Assembly (NCBI RefSeq): GCF_014930365.1 | Contig: NZ_JABXWI010000022.1 | Location: 1 to 64,000, forward strand | Direction: 5' to 3' | Source of the DNA: Streptomyces caniscabiei | GTDB taxonomy: Bacteria > Actinomycetota > Actinomycetes > Streptomycetales > Streptomycetaceae | DNA length: 64,000 nucleotides | Part shown: positions 43,124 through 51,396 of the stretch, piece by piece | How positions within the stretch are numbered: position 1 is the first letter of the stretch | Layout: each line of letters starts with the position of its first letter | The notes under the pieces: model-generated | Seen by the model: only the letters and a program-made list of their open reading frames with translations | What the model was told of the DNA's origin: nothing | Database searches by the model: none | Translations under genes and position numbers: made by a program

Positions 43124-43251
43124 CTACGCGGCACTTTCCTCTGCGTGAAATCCGCTTCCGCGGTTCCCTGCTGTCCCCGTCCGTTTCTTCCGCGGTTTCT
43201 CCGTGCGCCTCCGTGCGCGCAGTCACACCTTTCTCCTCTGGGGGTCCTCCC

Positions 43252-44316
43252 ATGCCTTCTTCCGCCGCGCCCGGTTTCGACCGGCGACTCCTCCTCACCT
43301 CTCTGCTCGGCGTCACGGCCGCGGCGGCCGGGCTCAGCGGCTGCGCCGACAGCAGCGCGGCGACCGCCCGCACGGCGGCGGACGCGCCGCTGCCCACCAA
43401 GGTCCCCCGGGGTACGAGCCTGAAGATCTCCTCGTTCCAGAATCAGCAGGAGCTGCAACTCAAGCTCGCGAAACTCGACGATCTGCCTTTCCGGGTGAGC
43501 AGTTGGGCGAACATCGGCGCCGGCCCGGATGTCATCAACGCTTTCCGGTCGGGTTCGCTGGACGTCGCCAACAACGCGGGAATCCCGCCGATCCAGGCGC
43601 ATTTCCAGGGATACGACGCGAAGATCGTCGCGATCAACATCACCCGGAAGCCGAACTATCTCTTCGCCACCAAGCCCGGCAGCGACATTCGCACGGTCAA
43701 GGATTTCCGGGGCAGGAAGCTCGCCTTCTCCCAGGGGCAGGCGCAGGGCGTCGTCCTCCTGCGGGCGCTGAAAGAGGCGGGGCTCGCCTACGACGACGCC
43801 GAGTTGGTCCCGCTGACCAGCAACCAGTTCCTGACCGCCCTCCAGTCGGGCCAGGTGGATGTGGCTCCGCTCGCCAACCAGCAGGCGCCCGCCTATCTCC
43901 AGCAGTACGCCTCCAAGGGCGCCCGCACGATCCCGACCGACGTGGTGGACCTGCTCAACCTGCTGTGGGCGCCGGCCTCCGTGCTGGGCGACTCCGCGAA
44001 GGCCGCCGCCGTCGCCGCGTACGTCCCGTACTGGGCCAAGGGCGCGGTCTGGCAGTACGAGAACCCGGACATCTGGAACGAGGAGTTCTACGTGAAGACC
44101 CAGAACCTGACGACCGCCCAGGCCGAGTCGATCAGTGACCTCGCCAACAAGCCACTGTTCCCGCCGAGTTGGGACGAGGCCATCAAGTGGGAGCAGGAGA
44201 CCGCCGATCTGCTGGCGGAGGGCGGCTACGTGAAGAAGTTCGACGTCGGCACGCTCTTCGACCGACGGTTCGAGGAGATCGCCGCGAAGGCCGTGACCGC
44301 GGAGTACCGGAAGTGA
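43252..44316 (+). CDS. Sulfonate/taurine-type ABC substrate-binding lipoprotein
   Basis: This 354-residue protein starts at ATG 43252 behind GGGGGT. The signal FDRRLLLTSLLGVTAAAAGL ends in the lipobox LSGC, and the twin Arg suggests Tat export. The periplasmic-type domain carries NIGAGPDVINAFRSGSLDVA and KDFRGRKLAFSQGQAQGVVLLRAL, typical of SsuA/TauA-like proteins for aliphatic sulfonates. It overlaps the permease start by four bases (GTGA), so it is cotranslated with the permease. The exact substrate cannot be told. Confidence 0.9.
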   Translation: MPSSAAPGFDRRLLLTSLLGVTAAAAGLSGCADSSAATARTAADAPLPTKVPRGTSLKISSFQNQQELQLKLAKLDDLPFRVSSWANIGAGPDVINAFRSGSLDVANNAGIPPIQAHFQGYDAKIVAINITRKPNYLFATKPGSDIRTVKDFRGRKLAFSQGQAQGVVLLRALKEAGLAYDDAELVPLTSNQFLTALQSGQVDVAPLANQQAPAYLQQYASKGARTIPTDVVDLLNLLWAPASVLGDSAKAAAVAAYVPYWAKGAVWQYENPDIWNEEFYVKTQNLTTAQAESISDLANKPLFPPSWDEAIKWEQETADLLAEGGYVKKFDVGTLFDRRFEEIAAKAVTAEYRK

Positions 44317-45383
44317 GCGCCGTGACCACGGGCGCCGCCCCCGCGGGCGCGTCGACCGACACGACCGCGGCGAGCGGCGTGACCGATACGGCTGTCACCC
44401 GTGCGAACGGGACCGGTACGGCCGTCACCGAGACGCCCGGGACCGAGACGGCCGGCACCGAGACGGCCAGGGCCGAGACGACCCTCACCGATACGACCGG
44501 GACCGATGCTGCCGCTTCGGGCGCGTCCGGGTCCGGCGCCCCCGAGTCCGGTACCGGCGCGGTCGGTTCTCTCGCCGCCCTGGAGGAGAGCGGTCAGGTC
44601 CGCAGGCGTCGTCGGCTGTCCCCCGGCAAGCGGCTGCCCGCCTCCCGGCTGGTCGGGCCGGTGCTGTTCCTCGCCCTCTGGGCGGTCGCCTCCGCTGCCG
44701 GTCAGCTCGATCCGGCGGCGATCCCGGCGCCCTGGACCGTGCTGGAGACCGGGGTCCGGCTGTGGACCGACGGGACGTTGACGACGGACATCGTGACCTC
44801 GCTCCAGCGGGCCGGGTCCGGGTTCGCGATCGGGCTGACCGCCGGTGTCGCGCTCGCACTGGCCTCCGGGCTGAGCCGGACCGGCGAGGCGCTGATCGAC
44901 GGGACCGTGCAGCTCAACCGGGCGATCCCGACGCTGGGTCTGATCCCGCTGTTCATCCTCTGGCTGGGCATCGGCGAGACCTTCAAGATCGCGATCATCG
45001 CCATCGTCGTCTACATCCCGATCTACCTCAACACCCATGCCGCGCTGGCCGGGATCGACAGCCGCTTCGTCGAACTCGCCGAGGTGCAGGGTCTGTCGAG
45101 GTTCCAGTTCGTACGGCAGATCGTCGTCCCCGGCGCCCTGCCCGGCTTCTTCGTGGGTCTGCGGCTCGGGGTGACCGGCTCCTGGCTGGGCCTGGTCGTC
45201 CTGGAGCAGATCAACGCCACCAACGGACTCGGCTACATGATGTTCCAGGCCACCAACTACGGCCAGAGCGACGTCATCCTCGTCGGCCTGGCCGTCTACG
45301 GGATCTTCGGCCTGGTCTCCGACAGCGCGGTCCGCCTCATCGAACGGAGGGTGCTGTCATGGCGACGCACACTGAGCAGCTGA
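44313..45383 (+). CDS. ABC transporter permease (SsuC/TauC type)
   Basis: This 356-residue protein starts with GTG 44313, overlapping the binding-protein stop. Residues 1-95 are a Thr/Ala/Gly/Glu-rich low-complexity extension (repeats such as TGTETAGTETA) ahead of a basic RRRRRLSPGKR. The permease proper follows, with about six helices and the EAA loop AEVQGLSRFQFVRQIVVPGA that contacts the ATPase. The extension would be cytoplasmic and is unusual for this family. The stop overlaps the ATPase start at 45359. Confidence 0.9.
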   Translation: MSAVTTGAAPAGASTDTTAASGVTDTAVTRANGTGTAVTETPGTETAGTETARAETTLTDTTGTDAAASGASGSGAPESGTGAVGSLAALEESGQVRRRRRLSPGKRLPASRLVGPVLFLALWAVASAAGQLDPAAIPAPWTVLETGVRLWTDGTLTTDIVTSLQRAGSGFAIGLTAGVALALASGLSRTGEALIDGTVQLNRAIPTLGLIPLFILWLGIGETFKIAIIAIVVYIPIYLNTHAALAGIDSRFVELAEVQGLSRFQFVRQIVVPGALPGFFVGLRLGVTGSWLGLVVLEQINATNGLGYMMFQATNYGQSDVILVGLAVYGIFGLVSDSAVRLIERRVLSWRRTLSS

Positions 45384-46147
45384 CGGCCACCGGACCCGAA
45401 TCGCCGTCGGCCACCGCCACCGCCACCGCCACCGCCGATCGTCCCGCCGTACAACTGCGGGCGCTCACCCGGTCGTTCGACGGGCGCACGGTCCTCGACG
45501 GCATCGACCTCGACATCCCCGCCGGGCAGTTCGTCGCCCTGCTCGGGCACAGCGGCTCCGGCAAGAGCACGCTGCTGCGCGCGGTCGCCGGGCTCGACCA
45601 CGAGGTGGCCGGCAGCGGCCGGCTCACCGCGCCGGGCCGGGTCTCCGTCGTCTTCCAGGACTCCCGGCTGCTGCCCTGGCGCCGCGTCCTCGACAACGTG
45701 CTGCTCGGCACCGAGGGCAAGGACGCCGCCGACAAGGGCCGTGCTGCCCTCGCCGAGGTGGGCCTCCAGGGCCGTGAGCGCGCCTGGCCGAACGAGCTGT
45801 CCGGTGGTGAGGCCCAGCGCGCGGCGCTGGCCCGCTCCCTCGTCCGTGAGCCCGAACTGCTGCTCGCCGACGAGCCGTTCGGCGCGCTGGACGCGCTCAC
45901 CCGGATCAGGATGCACACCCTGCTCCGGCAGCTGTGGGAGCACCACCTGCCGTCCGTCCTGCTCGTCACCCATGACGTGGACGAGGCGATCGTGCTGGCC
46001 GACCGGGTCCTCGTGCTCGAAGAGGGCCGTATCGGCCTCGACCTGACCATCGACCGCCCGCACCCGCGCTCGTACCGGGATCCCCTGCTGGGCGAGTACC
46101 GGGAGCGGCTGCTGGCCGCGCTCGGTGTGACGGAGGACCACCATTGA
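45359..46147 (+). CDS. ABC transporter ATP-binding protein (SsuB/TauB type)
   Basis: This 262-residue protein starts at ATG 45359 behind CGGAGGG, inside the permease gene. It has Walker A GHSGSGKST, Q-loop VFQDSRLLPWRR, signature LSGGEAQRAALARSL, Walker B LLLADEPFGALD and the His switch VTHDVDEAI. It energises the upstream permease and binding protein. The stop codon TGA at 46145-46147 is the first part of an IS-like hairpin, so an insertion has landed at or very near the original 3' end. Confidence 0.93.
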   Translation: MATHTEQLTATGPESPSATATATATADRPAVQLRALTRSFDGRTVLDGIDLDIPAGQFVALLGHSGSGKSTLLRAVAGLDHEVAGSGRLTAPGRVSVVFQDSRLLPWRRVLDNVLLGTEGKDAADKGRAALAEVGLQGRERAWPNELSGGEAQRAALARSLVREPELLLADEPFGALDALTRIRMHTLLRQLWEHHLPSVLLVTHDVDEAIVLADRVLVLEEGRIGLDLTIDRPHPRSYRDPLLGEYRERLLAALGVTEDHH

Positions 46148-46460
46148 ATCCTCCCCCGGCTGGAGCAGGGGGATTCCTGGCTCACGCTGCCTGCGGGTCA
46201 GCGACCCAACAGGTCTTCCGCGATCAACACCAGCCGGGTTGAAACCAGCCCGGTTTGATACGGCAAAGCTTGGAGGTGCATGTGCTGTCTTGGCTCTCGA
46301 TCAGCACGGTGTACGCGCTTGGTTCTCGCAACGCACGGCGTGCAGCTTACCGGGTCAGGTGGTCGGTGTTTCGCCCTGGAGGCGAAATCCCGCTCCCTGC
46401 TCTGCTCCGCAGGAGTCCGATTCCTCCCCGGCCTGAAGGCCGGGGCACCCTCGGAGGTAT
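46146..46460 (-). mobile_element. Relic with IS200/IS605-like right-end hairpins
   Basis: Read on the minus strand, two similar ends lie in the same orientation: CCCCGGCCTTCAGGCCGGGG followed by AGGAATC (46419-46445), and CCCCCTGCTCCAGCCGGGGG followed by AGGATTCAA (46144-46172). Hairpin plus AGGATTCAA and a TCAA end match the right ends of actinobacterial IS200/IS605 (tnpB-type) elements. No TnpA or TnpB frame remains in the 270 bp between. The segment splits the operon between ATPase and monooxygenase genes and adds about 380 bp there. The identification rests on the ends only. Confidence 0.45.
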
Positions 46461-46525
46461 CAGGTGAACGCCGGCGCACCGCCCACGACCACGGACAACC
46501 CCCAGTGACCCGGGAGAACAGACAC

Positions 46526-47902
46526 GTGCCACCGCGACAGCTCCATCTCAACGCCTTCCTGATGAACACCGGGCACCACGAGGCCTCGTGGCGGCTGCCC
46601 GAGTCCGACCCGTACGCGCACGTCGAGCTGGACCACTACGTGCGGCTGGCCCGGATCGCGGAGCGGGGCACGTTCGACTCGCTGTTCCTGGCCGACGGGC
46701 CGCAGCTGTGGGGCAGCGTGGGCCAGCGTCCGGCGGGCGCCCTGGAACCGCTCACCCTGCTGACCGCGCTGGCGACGGCCACCGAGCACATCGGTCTGAT
46801 CGCCACCGCCTCCACCTCCTACAACTCCCCCTACAACCTGGCCCGCAAGTTCGCCTCGCTGGACATCCTGAGCGGCGGCCGGGCCGGCTGGAACATCGTC
46901 ACCACCGCCGGCGCGGAGGCCGCCCGCAACTTCGGCCTGGACGCCGAGCCCGCGCACGCCCAGCGGTACGCGCGGGCCGCCGAGTTCCTCGACGTGGCGC
47001 TGAAGCTCTGGGACAGCTGGGAGGACGACGCGATCGTCGGCGACAAGGAGACCGGCGTCTGGGGCGACGACCGGAAGATCCATCCGCCCCGGCACAAGGG
47101 GACGTACTTCAGCGTCGAGGGCCCGCTCAACGTGCCGCGCTCGCCGCAGGGTTATCCGCTGCTGGTGCAGGCGGGGTCCAGCGAGGACGGCAAGGCGTTC
47201 GCCGCGCGGTACGCGGAGGCCGTGTTCACCGCGCAGCAGACCGTCGAGGACGCGCGGGCGTTCTACGCGGACCTGAAGTCCCGTACGGTCGCCGCCGGCC
47301 GGGACCCGGGGCACATCAAGGTGCTGCCCGGGATCGTCCCCGTCCTCGGGTCGACGGAGGCCGAGGCGCGGGCGGCCGAGCAGGTCCTGGAGGACCACAT
47401 CGTGTACGCGCACGGGGTGGGCAATCTGGAACGGTTGCTGCAACTGCCCGCCGGTTCACTGGAGTTGGATGGACAGTTGCCGGCCGATCTGCCGCCGGAG
47501 AGTGCGATCGAGGGCGCCAAGAGCCGCTACACGCTCGTCGTCGAGCTGGCCCGGCGCGACCGGCTCACGGTGCGGGAGCTGATCGGGCGGCTGGGCGGCG
47601 GGCGCGGGCACCTGACCTTCGCCGGAACGCCCGAGCAGGTCGCCGACACGATCGAGACCTGGTTCACGGAGGGAGCGGCCGACGGCTTCAACATCATGCC
47701 CGCGGTCCTGCCGTCCGGCCTCGAAGCCTTCGTGGAGCACGTCGTCCCGATCCTGCGCGCCCGCGGTCTGCTGCGCACCGAGTACGGCCCGCGCCGCACC
47801 CTGCGGGACCGCTACGGCCTGCCGCGTCCCGCCAACCAGCACGTCGGCGCGGTCGCGCCCTCGCCCGCCCCGGCCTCCGCCTCCGCCCCCGCCCTCGTCT
47901 GA
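46526..47902 (+). CDS. LLM-class flavin-dependent monooxygenase (NtaA/SnaA/DszA type)
   Basis: This protein of about 458 residues starts with GTG 46526 (PPRQLHLNAFLMNTGHHEAS) behind GGGAGAA; the frame upstream runs into the IS-like segment and is rejected. It has the luciferase-like TIM barrel, with TFDSLFLADGPQLWG, TEHIGLIATASTSYNSPYNL and SGGRAGWNIVTTAGAEAARNF. Family members oxidise organosulfur or nitrilotriacetate-type substrates using reduced FMN from a separate reductase, which is not seen here. It probably releases sulfite from an imported sulfonate or related compound (inference from the operon). Confidence 0.9.
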   Translation: MPPRQLHLNAFLMNTGHHEASWRLPESDPYAHVELDHYVRLARIAERGTFDSLFLADGPQLWGSVGQRPAGALEPLTLLTALATATEHIGLIATASTSYNSPYNLARKFASLDILSGGRAGWNIVTTAGAEAARNFGLDAEPAHAQRYARAAEFLDVALKLWDSWEDDAIVGDKETGVWGDDRKIHPPRHKGTYFSVEGPLNVPRSPQGYPLLVQAGSSEDGKAFAARYAEAVFTAQQTVEDARAFYADLKSRTVAAGRDPGHIKVLPGIVPVLGSTEAEARAAEQVLEDHIVYAHGVGNLERLLQLPAGSLELDGQLPADLPPESAIEGAKSRYTLVVELARRDRLTVRELIGRLGGGRGHLTFAGTPEQVADTIETWFTEGAADGFNIMPAVLPSGLEAFVEHVVPILRARGLLRTEYGPRRTLRDRYGLPRPANQHVGAVAPSPAPASASAPALV

Positions 47903-47937
47903 ACCCCCCGAAGCCCGGCCTCGAAAGGATCCATCTC

Positions 47938-48855
47938 ATGACCATCGACATCCGCAAGGTCACCGGGAACATCGGCGCCCGAGTCTCCGGCGTCGACATC
48001 TCCCGGCCCCTCGACGAGGAGACGGTCGCCGCTCTCCGTGAGGCCCTCAACGTCCACAAGGCGCTCGTCTTCGACGACGTGAACCTCGACGACGACAGTC
48101 ATCAGGCGTTCGTGCGGCACTTCGGTGACGTCACCACCGCCCATCCGACGGTGGCCGCCGTCGAGGGCGCCGCGAACGTCCTGCCCGTGGACAGCGAGCG
48201 GGGGCGCGCCAACCACTGGCACACCGACGTCACGTTCGTCCTCAACCCGCCGCAGGCCACCACCCTGCGCAGCATCACGATCCCGCCGTACGGCGGCGAG
48301 ACGCTGATCGCCGACGCGGCGGCGGCCTACCGTGACCTGCCCGAGCCGCTGCGGCGGCTGGCCGACGGCCTGTGGGCCGAGCACACCAACGACTACGACT
48401 ACGCGGTGCCGGACGAGGAGATCGACGCGGAGAAGGCCGAACAGCGTGCCCGGTTCACCTCGATCACGTACCGCACGGCCCACCCGGTGGTCCGGGTCCA
48501 CCCGCTGACCGGCGAACGCGGGCTGTTCATCGGCGGGTTCGCGCAGCGGATCGTGGGGCTGTCGCTCGGCGAGTCCCGCAAGGTCCTGGACCTGCTCCAG
48601 TCGTACGTGACCCGTCCGGAGAACGTGCTGCGCCACCGCTGGTCGGAGAACCAGCTCGTCGTCTTCGACAACCGGATCACCCAGCACTACGCCATCGACA
48701 ACTACGACGGTCTGCCGCGGCGGCTGCACCGGGTGACCGTCGCCGGTGAGGTCCCGGTGGGCATCGAGGGCAAGGAGAGCTACTCGATCGAGGGGGACGC
48801 CTCGCACTACACGTCCGTGGCCGCCCGGGAGGAGGTCACACCCGTAGCCGCGTAG
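47938..48855 (+). CDS. TauD/TfdA family Fe(II)/2-oxoglutarate dioxygenase
   Basis: This 305-residue protein starts at ATG 47938 behind AAAGGA. It has the HxD metal motif in NHWHTDVTF, the distal His in RRLHRVTVAGEVP with the following Arg-type 2-oxoglutarate contact, and the family segment FDNRITQHYAIDNYD. Such enzymes hydroxylate taurine, other sulfonates or alkyl sulfates so that sulfite or sulfate is released. Together with the LLM enzyme and the transporter, it makes an organosulfur scavenging set. It is the last gene of the cluster. Confidence 0.92.
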   Translation: MTIDIRKVTGNIGARVSGVDISRPLDEETVAALREALNVHKALVFDDVNLDDDSHQAFVRHFGDVTTAHPTVAAVEGAANVLPVDSERGRANHWHTDVTFVLNPPQATTLRSITIPPYGGETLIADAAAAYRDLPEPLRRLADGLWAEHTNDYDYAVPDEEIDAEKAEQRARFTSITYRTAHPVVRVHPLTGERGLFIGGFAQRIVGLSLGESRKVLDLLQSYVTRPENVLRHRWSENQLVVFDNRITQHYAIDNYDGLPRRLHRVTVAGEVPVGIEGKESYSIEGDASHYTSVAAREEVTPVAA

Positions 48856-48888
48856 TCACCCTGCGTACCGGTCGCGTCCGGATAGCGG

Positions 48889-48918
48889 ACAGCCCCTCCG
48901 TGCGCGTGGAGGGGCTGT
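48889..48918 (+). terminator. Sulfonate cluster terminator
   Basis: ACAGCCCCTCC (48889-48899) and GGAGGGGCTGT (48908-48918) form a perfect 11-bp stem. It follows the dioxygenase stop by 33 bp. It also rules out a GTG permease start at 48900, which would fall inside it. Confidence 0.8.
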
Positions 48919-48968
48919 TCAGACTGTCGGCGTTTTTGCCGATCTCACGCATTGGACGAACCGCGCCC

Positions 48969-50354
48969 ATGCCCAGCACCTCCGTCAAGGCTCCACAAGA
49001 GCCCGACGCGTCCCTGTCCCATGGCCTCAAGCAGCGCCATCTGTCGATGATCGCCCTCGGTGGGGTGATCGGCGCGGGCCTGTTCGTCGGGTCCGGGGCG
49101 GGCATCGCCGCCGCCGGTCCGTCGATCGTCCTCGCGTACGCGCTCTCGGGGCTCCTCGTCATGCTGGTGATGCGGATGCTCGGCGAGATGTCCGCCGCGT
49201 ATCCCTCCTCGGGTTCCTTCTCCGCGCACGCCGAGCGCGCCATCGGTCCGTGGGCGGGCTTCACGGCCGGCTGGTCGTTCTGGGTGCTGCTCTGCACGGC
49301 CGTGGGCCTGGAGGGCATCGGCGCCGCGAAGATCGTGACAGGGTGGCTGCCCGGGACGCCCGAGTGGGCCTGGGTGGCGCTGTTCATGCTGGTGTTCCTG
49401 GGCACCAACCTGGCCGCGGTGAAGAACTTCGGCGAGTTCGAGTTCTGGTTCGCCGCGCTGAAGGTGGGCGCGATCTCGCTGTTCCTGGTGCTGGGCGTGC
49501 TGGCCGTCGCCGGTGTCCTGCCCGGCACCGACGCTCCCGGTCTCGCCAACCTCACCGGTGAGGGCGGCCTGCTGCCGGGCGGCGCCGACGGCCTGGTCGT
49601 CGGCCTGCTGGCGTCGATCTTCGCGTACGGCGGTCTGGAGACCGTGACGATCGCGGCGGCCGAGTCCGAGGACCCGGTGAAGGGCGTGGCGTCGGCGGTC
49701 CGTACGGCGATGTGGCGCATCGCCCTCTTCTACATCGGCTCCATGGCGGTCATCGTCACCCTCGTCCCGTGGGACTCGAAGGAGGTCGTGGAGAAGGGCC
49801 CGTACGTCGCCGCCCTGGACCACCTGGGCATTCCCGGCGCCGGCCAGGTGATGAACGTGGTCGTGCTGGTGGCGCTGTTGAGCGCGATGAACGCCAACAT
49901 CTACGGCTCCTCCCGGATCGCCTACTCCCTGGTGGCGCGCGGGCAGGGCCCGAAGGTGATCGGCCGGGTGTCGGGCGGGGTCCCCCGGATCGCGGTCCTG
50001 GCCTCCAGCGTCTTCGGCTTCCTGTGCGTCCTGCTCAGCTACTGGCGCCCCGACGACGTCTTCCCCTGGCTCCTCAACATGATCGGGGCGGTCGTCCTCG
50101 TCGTCTGGATCCTCATCGCCGTCTCCCAACTGCTGCTGCGCCGCCGGATCGAGCGCGAGGCCCCGGAGCGGCTGGTCGTGCGGATGTGGGCGTTCCCCTG
50201 GCTGACATGGGTGGCGCTCGCGGGGATGGCCGCGATCTTCGTCCTGATGGCCCGCGAGCCGGGGACGCGGACGCAGCTGTACTGGACGGGCGGGATGACG
50301 CTGATCCTGGCGGCGATCGGATACGCCCGGCAGCGGGCGCGCGCCACGCGCTGA
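48969..50354 (+). CDS. Amino-acid permease (APC superfamily, AAT/GABA-type)
   Basis: This 461-residue protein starts at ATG 48969 (MPSTSVKAPQEPDASLSHGL). LKQRHLSMIALGGVIGAGLF is nearly identical to the first helix of the permease at 35775. About twelve hydrophobic segments follow, with EFEFWFAALKVGAI and MNANIYGSSRIAYSLV. It imports amino acids or GABA-like compounds. There is no strong ribosome-binding site before 48969. It is downstream of the sulfonate terminator, so it is probably independent of that cluster. Confidence 0.9.
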   Translation: MPSTSVKAPQEPDASLSHGLKQRHLSMIALGGVIGAGLFVGSGAGIAAAGPSIVLAYALSGLLVMLVMRMLGEMSAAYPSSGSFSAHAERAIGPWAGFTAGWSFWVLLCTAVGLEGIGAAKIVTGWLPGTPEWAWVALFMLVFLGTNLAAVKNFGEFEFWFAALKVGAISLFLVLGVLAVAGVLPGTDAPGLANLTGEGGLLPGGADGLVVGLLASIFAYGGLETVTIAAAESEDPVKGVASAVRTAMWRIALFYIGSMAVIVTLVPWDSKEVVEKGPYVAALDHLGIPGAGQVMNVVVLVALLSAMNANIYGSSRIAYSLVARGQGPKVIGRVSGGVPRIAVLASSVFGFLCVLLSYWRPDDVFPWLLNMIGAVVLVVWILIAVSQLLLRRRIEREAPERLVVRMWAFPWLTWVALAGMAAIFVLMAREPGTRTQLYWTGGMTLILAAIGYARQRARATR

Positions 50355-50394
50355 CATCGGCGCGCCGAACACCGGCATCGCACGCACACACTTC

Positions 50395-50442
50395 AGGGCC
50401 CTCGCGCGGAGGACGGACGGTCGGTTCGCGCGAGGGCCCTTT
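50395..50442 (+). terminator. Permease terminator
   Basis: AGGGCCCTCGCGCG (50395-50408) and CGCGCGAGGGCCCT (50427-50440) form a perfect 14-bp stem followed by TT. Confidence 0.8.
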
Positions 50443-50488
50443 CGCGTGCCCGGGCACGCCCCCACAGTCTCTTGCTGATAGCGTGCAC

Positions 50489-50505
50489 TTGCAAGTGCTT
50501 TGCAA
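50489..50505 (+). promoter_or_regulatory. Nur box (nickel-responsive operator) of sodF
   Basis: TTGCAA-GTGCT-TTGCAA is a perfect match to the TTGCAA-N5-TTGCAA Nur consensus. It lies 22 bp upstream of the superoxide dismutase start, where bound Ni-Nur would block transcription. Confidence 0.8.
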
Positions 50506-50527
50506 TAAGAGGTCGGAGGGGACCCCC

Positions 50528-51169
50528 ATGCCCGTCTACACGCTCCCGGAGCTTCCGTACGACTACGCGGCGCTGGCGCCCGTGATCAGCCCCGAGATCA
50601 TCGAGCTGCACCACGACAAGCACCACGCGGCGTACGTCAAGGGCGCCAACGACACCCTGGAGCAGCTGGCCGAGGCGCGGGACAAGGAGACCTGGGGGGC
50701 GATCAACGGGCTGGAGAAGAACCTGGCCTTCCACCTCTCCGGCCACATCCTGCACTCGATCTACTGGCAGAACATGACCGGTGACGGCGGTGGCGAGCCC
50801 CTGGAGAAGGACGGCGTCGGCGAGCTGGCGGACGCCATCGCCGAGTCGTTCGGCTCCTTCGCCGGCTTCAAGGCCCAGCTCACCAAGGCCTCCGCCACCA
50901 CCCAGGGCTCGGGCTGGGGCGTGCTGGCGTACGAGCCGCTGAGCGGGCGGCTGATCGTCGAGCAGATCTACGACCACCAGGGCAACGTCGGCCAGGGCTC
51001 CACCCCGATCCTGGTCTTCGACGCCTGGGAGCACGCCTTCTACCTGCAGTACAGGAACCAGAAGGTCGACTTCATCGACGCCATGTGGGCCGTCGTCAAC
51101 TGGCAGGACGTGGCCCGGCGTTACGCCGCCGCCAAGGAGCGCGCGGACGTGCTGCTGCTGGCCCCCTGA
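50528..51169 (+). CDS. sodF: Iron superoxide dismutase, nickel-repressed type
   Basis: This 213-residue protein starts at ATG 50528 behind GGAGGGG. It has the Fe/Mn-SOD metal ligands in HHDKHHAAYV, HLSGHILHSIYW and VFDAWEHAFYLQY. It dismutes superoxide in the cytoplasm. Streptomyces represses sodF through Nur when nickel is present and then uses the nickel enzyme SodN (established knowledge). The perfect Nur box upstream supports that regulation here. Iron and not manganese use is inferred from this context. Confidence 0.95.
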   Translation: MPVYTLPELPYDYAALAPVISPEIIELHHDKHHAAYVKGANDTLEQLAEARDKETWGAINGLEKNLAFHLSGHILHSIYWQNMTGDGGGEPLEKDGVGELADAIAESFGSFAGFKAQLTKASATTQGSGWGVLAYEPLSGRLIVEQIYDHQGNVGQGSTPILVFDAWEHAFYLQYRNQKVDFIDAMWAVVNWQDVARRYAAAKERADVLLLAP

Positions 51170-51238
51170 GCGCCGGTGACCGGAACGCCCTGCTCGTGAT
51201 CGTCTTCTCAACCTTCACCGGGCAGGCGGAAAGAGGCG

Positions 51239-51271
51239 GAACCCCCGCGAGGACGTGACTCGCGGGGGTTC
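51239..51271 (+). terminator. sodF terminator
   Basis: GAACCCCCGCGA (51239-51250) and TCGCGGGGGTTC (51260-51271) form a perfect 12-bp stem 69 bp after the sodF stop. Confidence 0.8.
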
Positions 51272-51396
51272 TCGCCGTCGAGGCCGGAAAAACGCCACGG
51301 CGGGACGCGTTCCGGTCTGACCGCTTCCTCGGCTTTCGCCCTATGCTCCCGTTTCCAGCCGGATTCCCGATCCGGCGGACCGGACCGGGAGGTCGC

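Noticed and set aside
46198..46569. 123-codon minus-strand frame in the IS-like segment
   Set aside because: It shows no transposase or TnpB motif and overlaps the monooxygenase start; it is probably chance within the relic.
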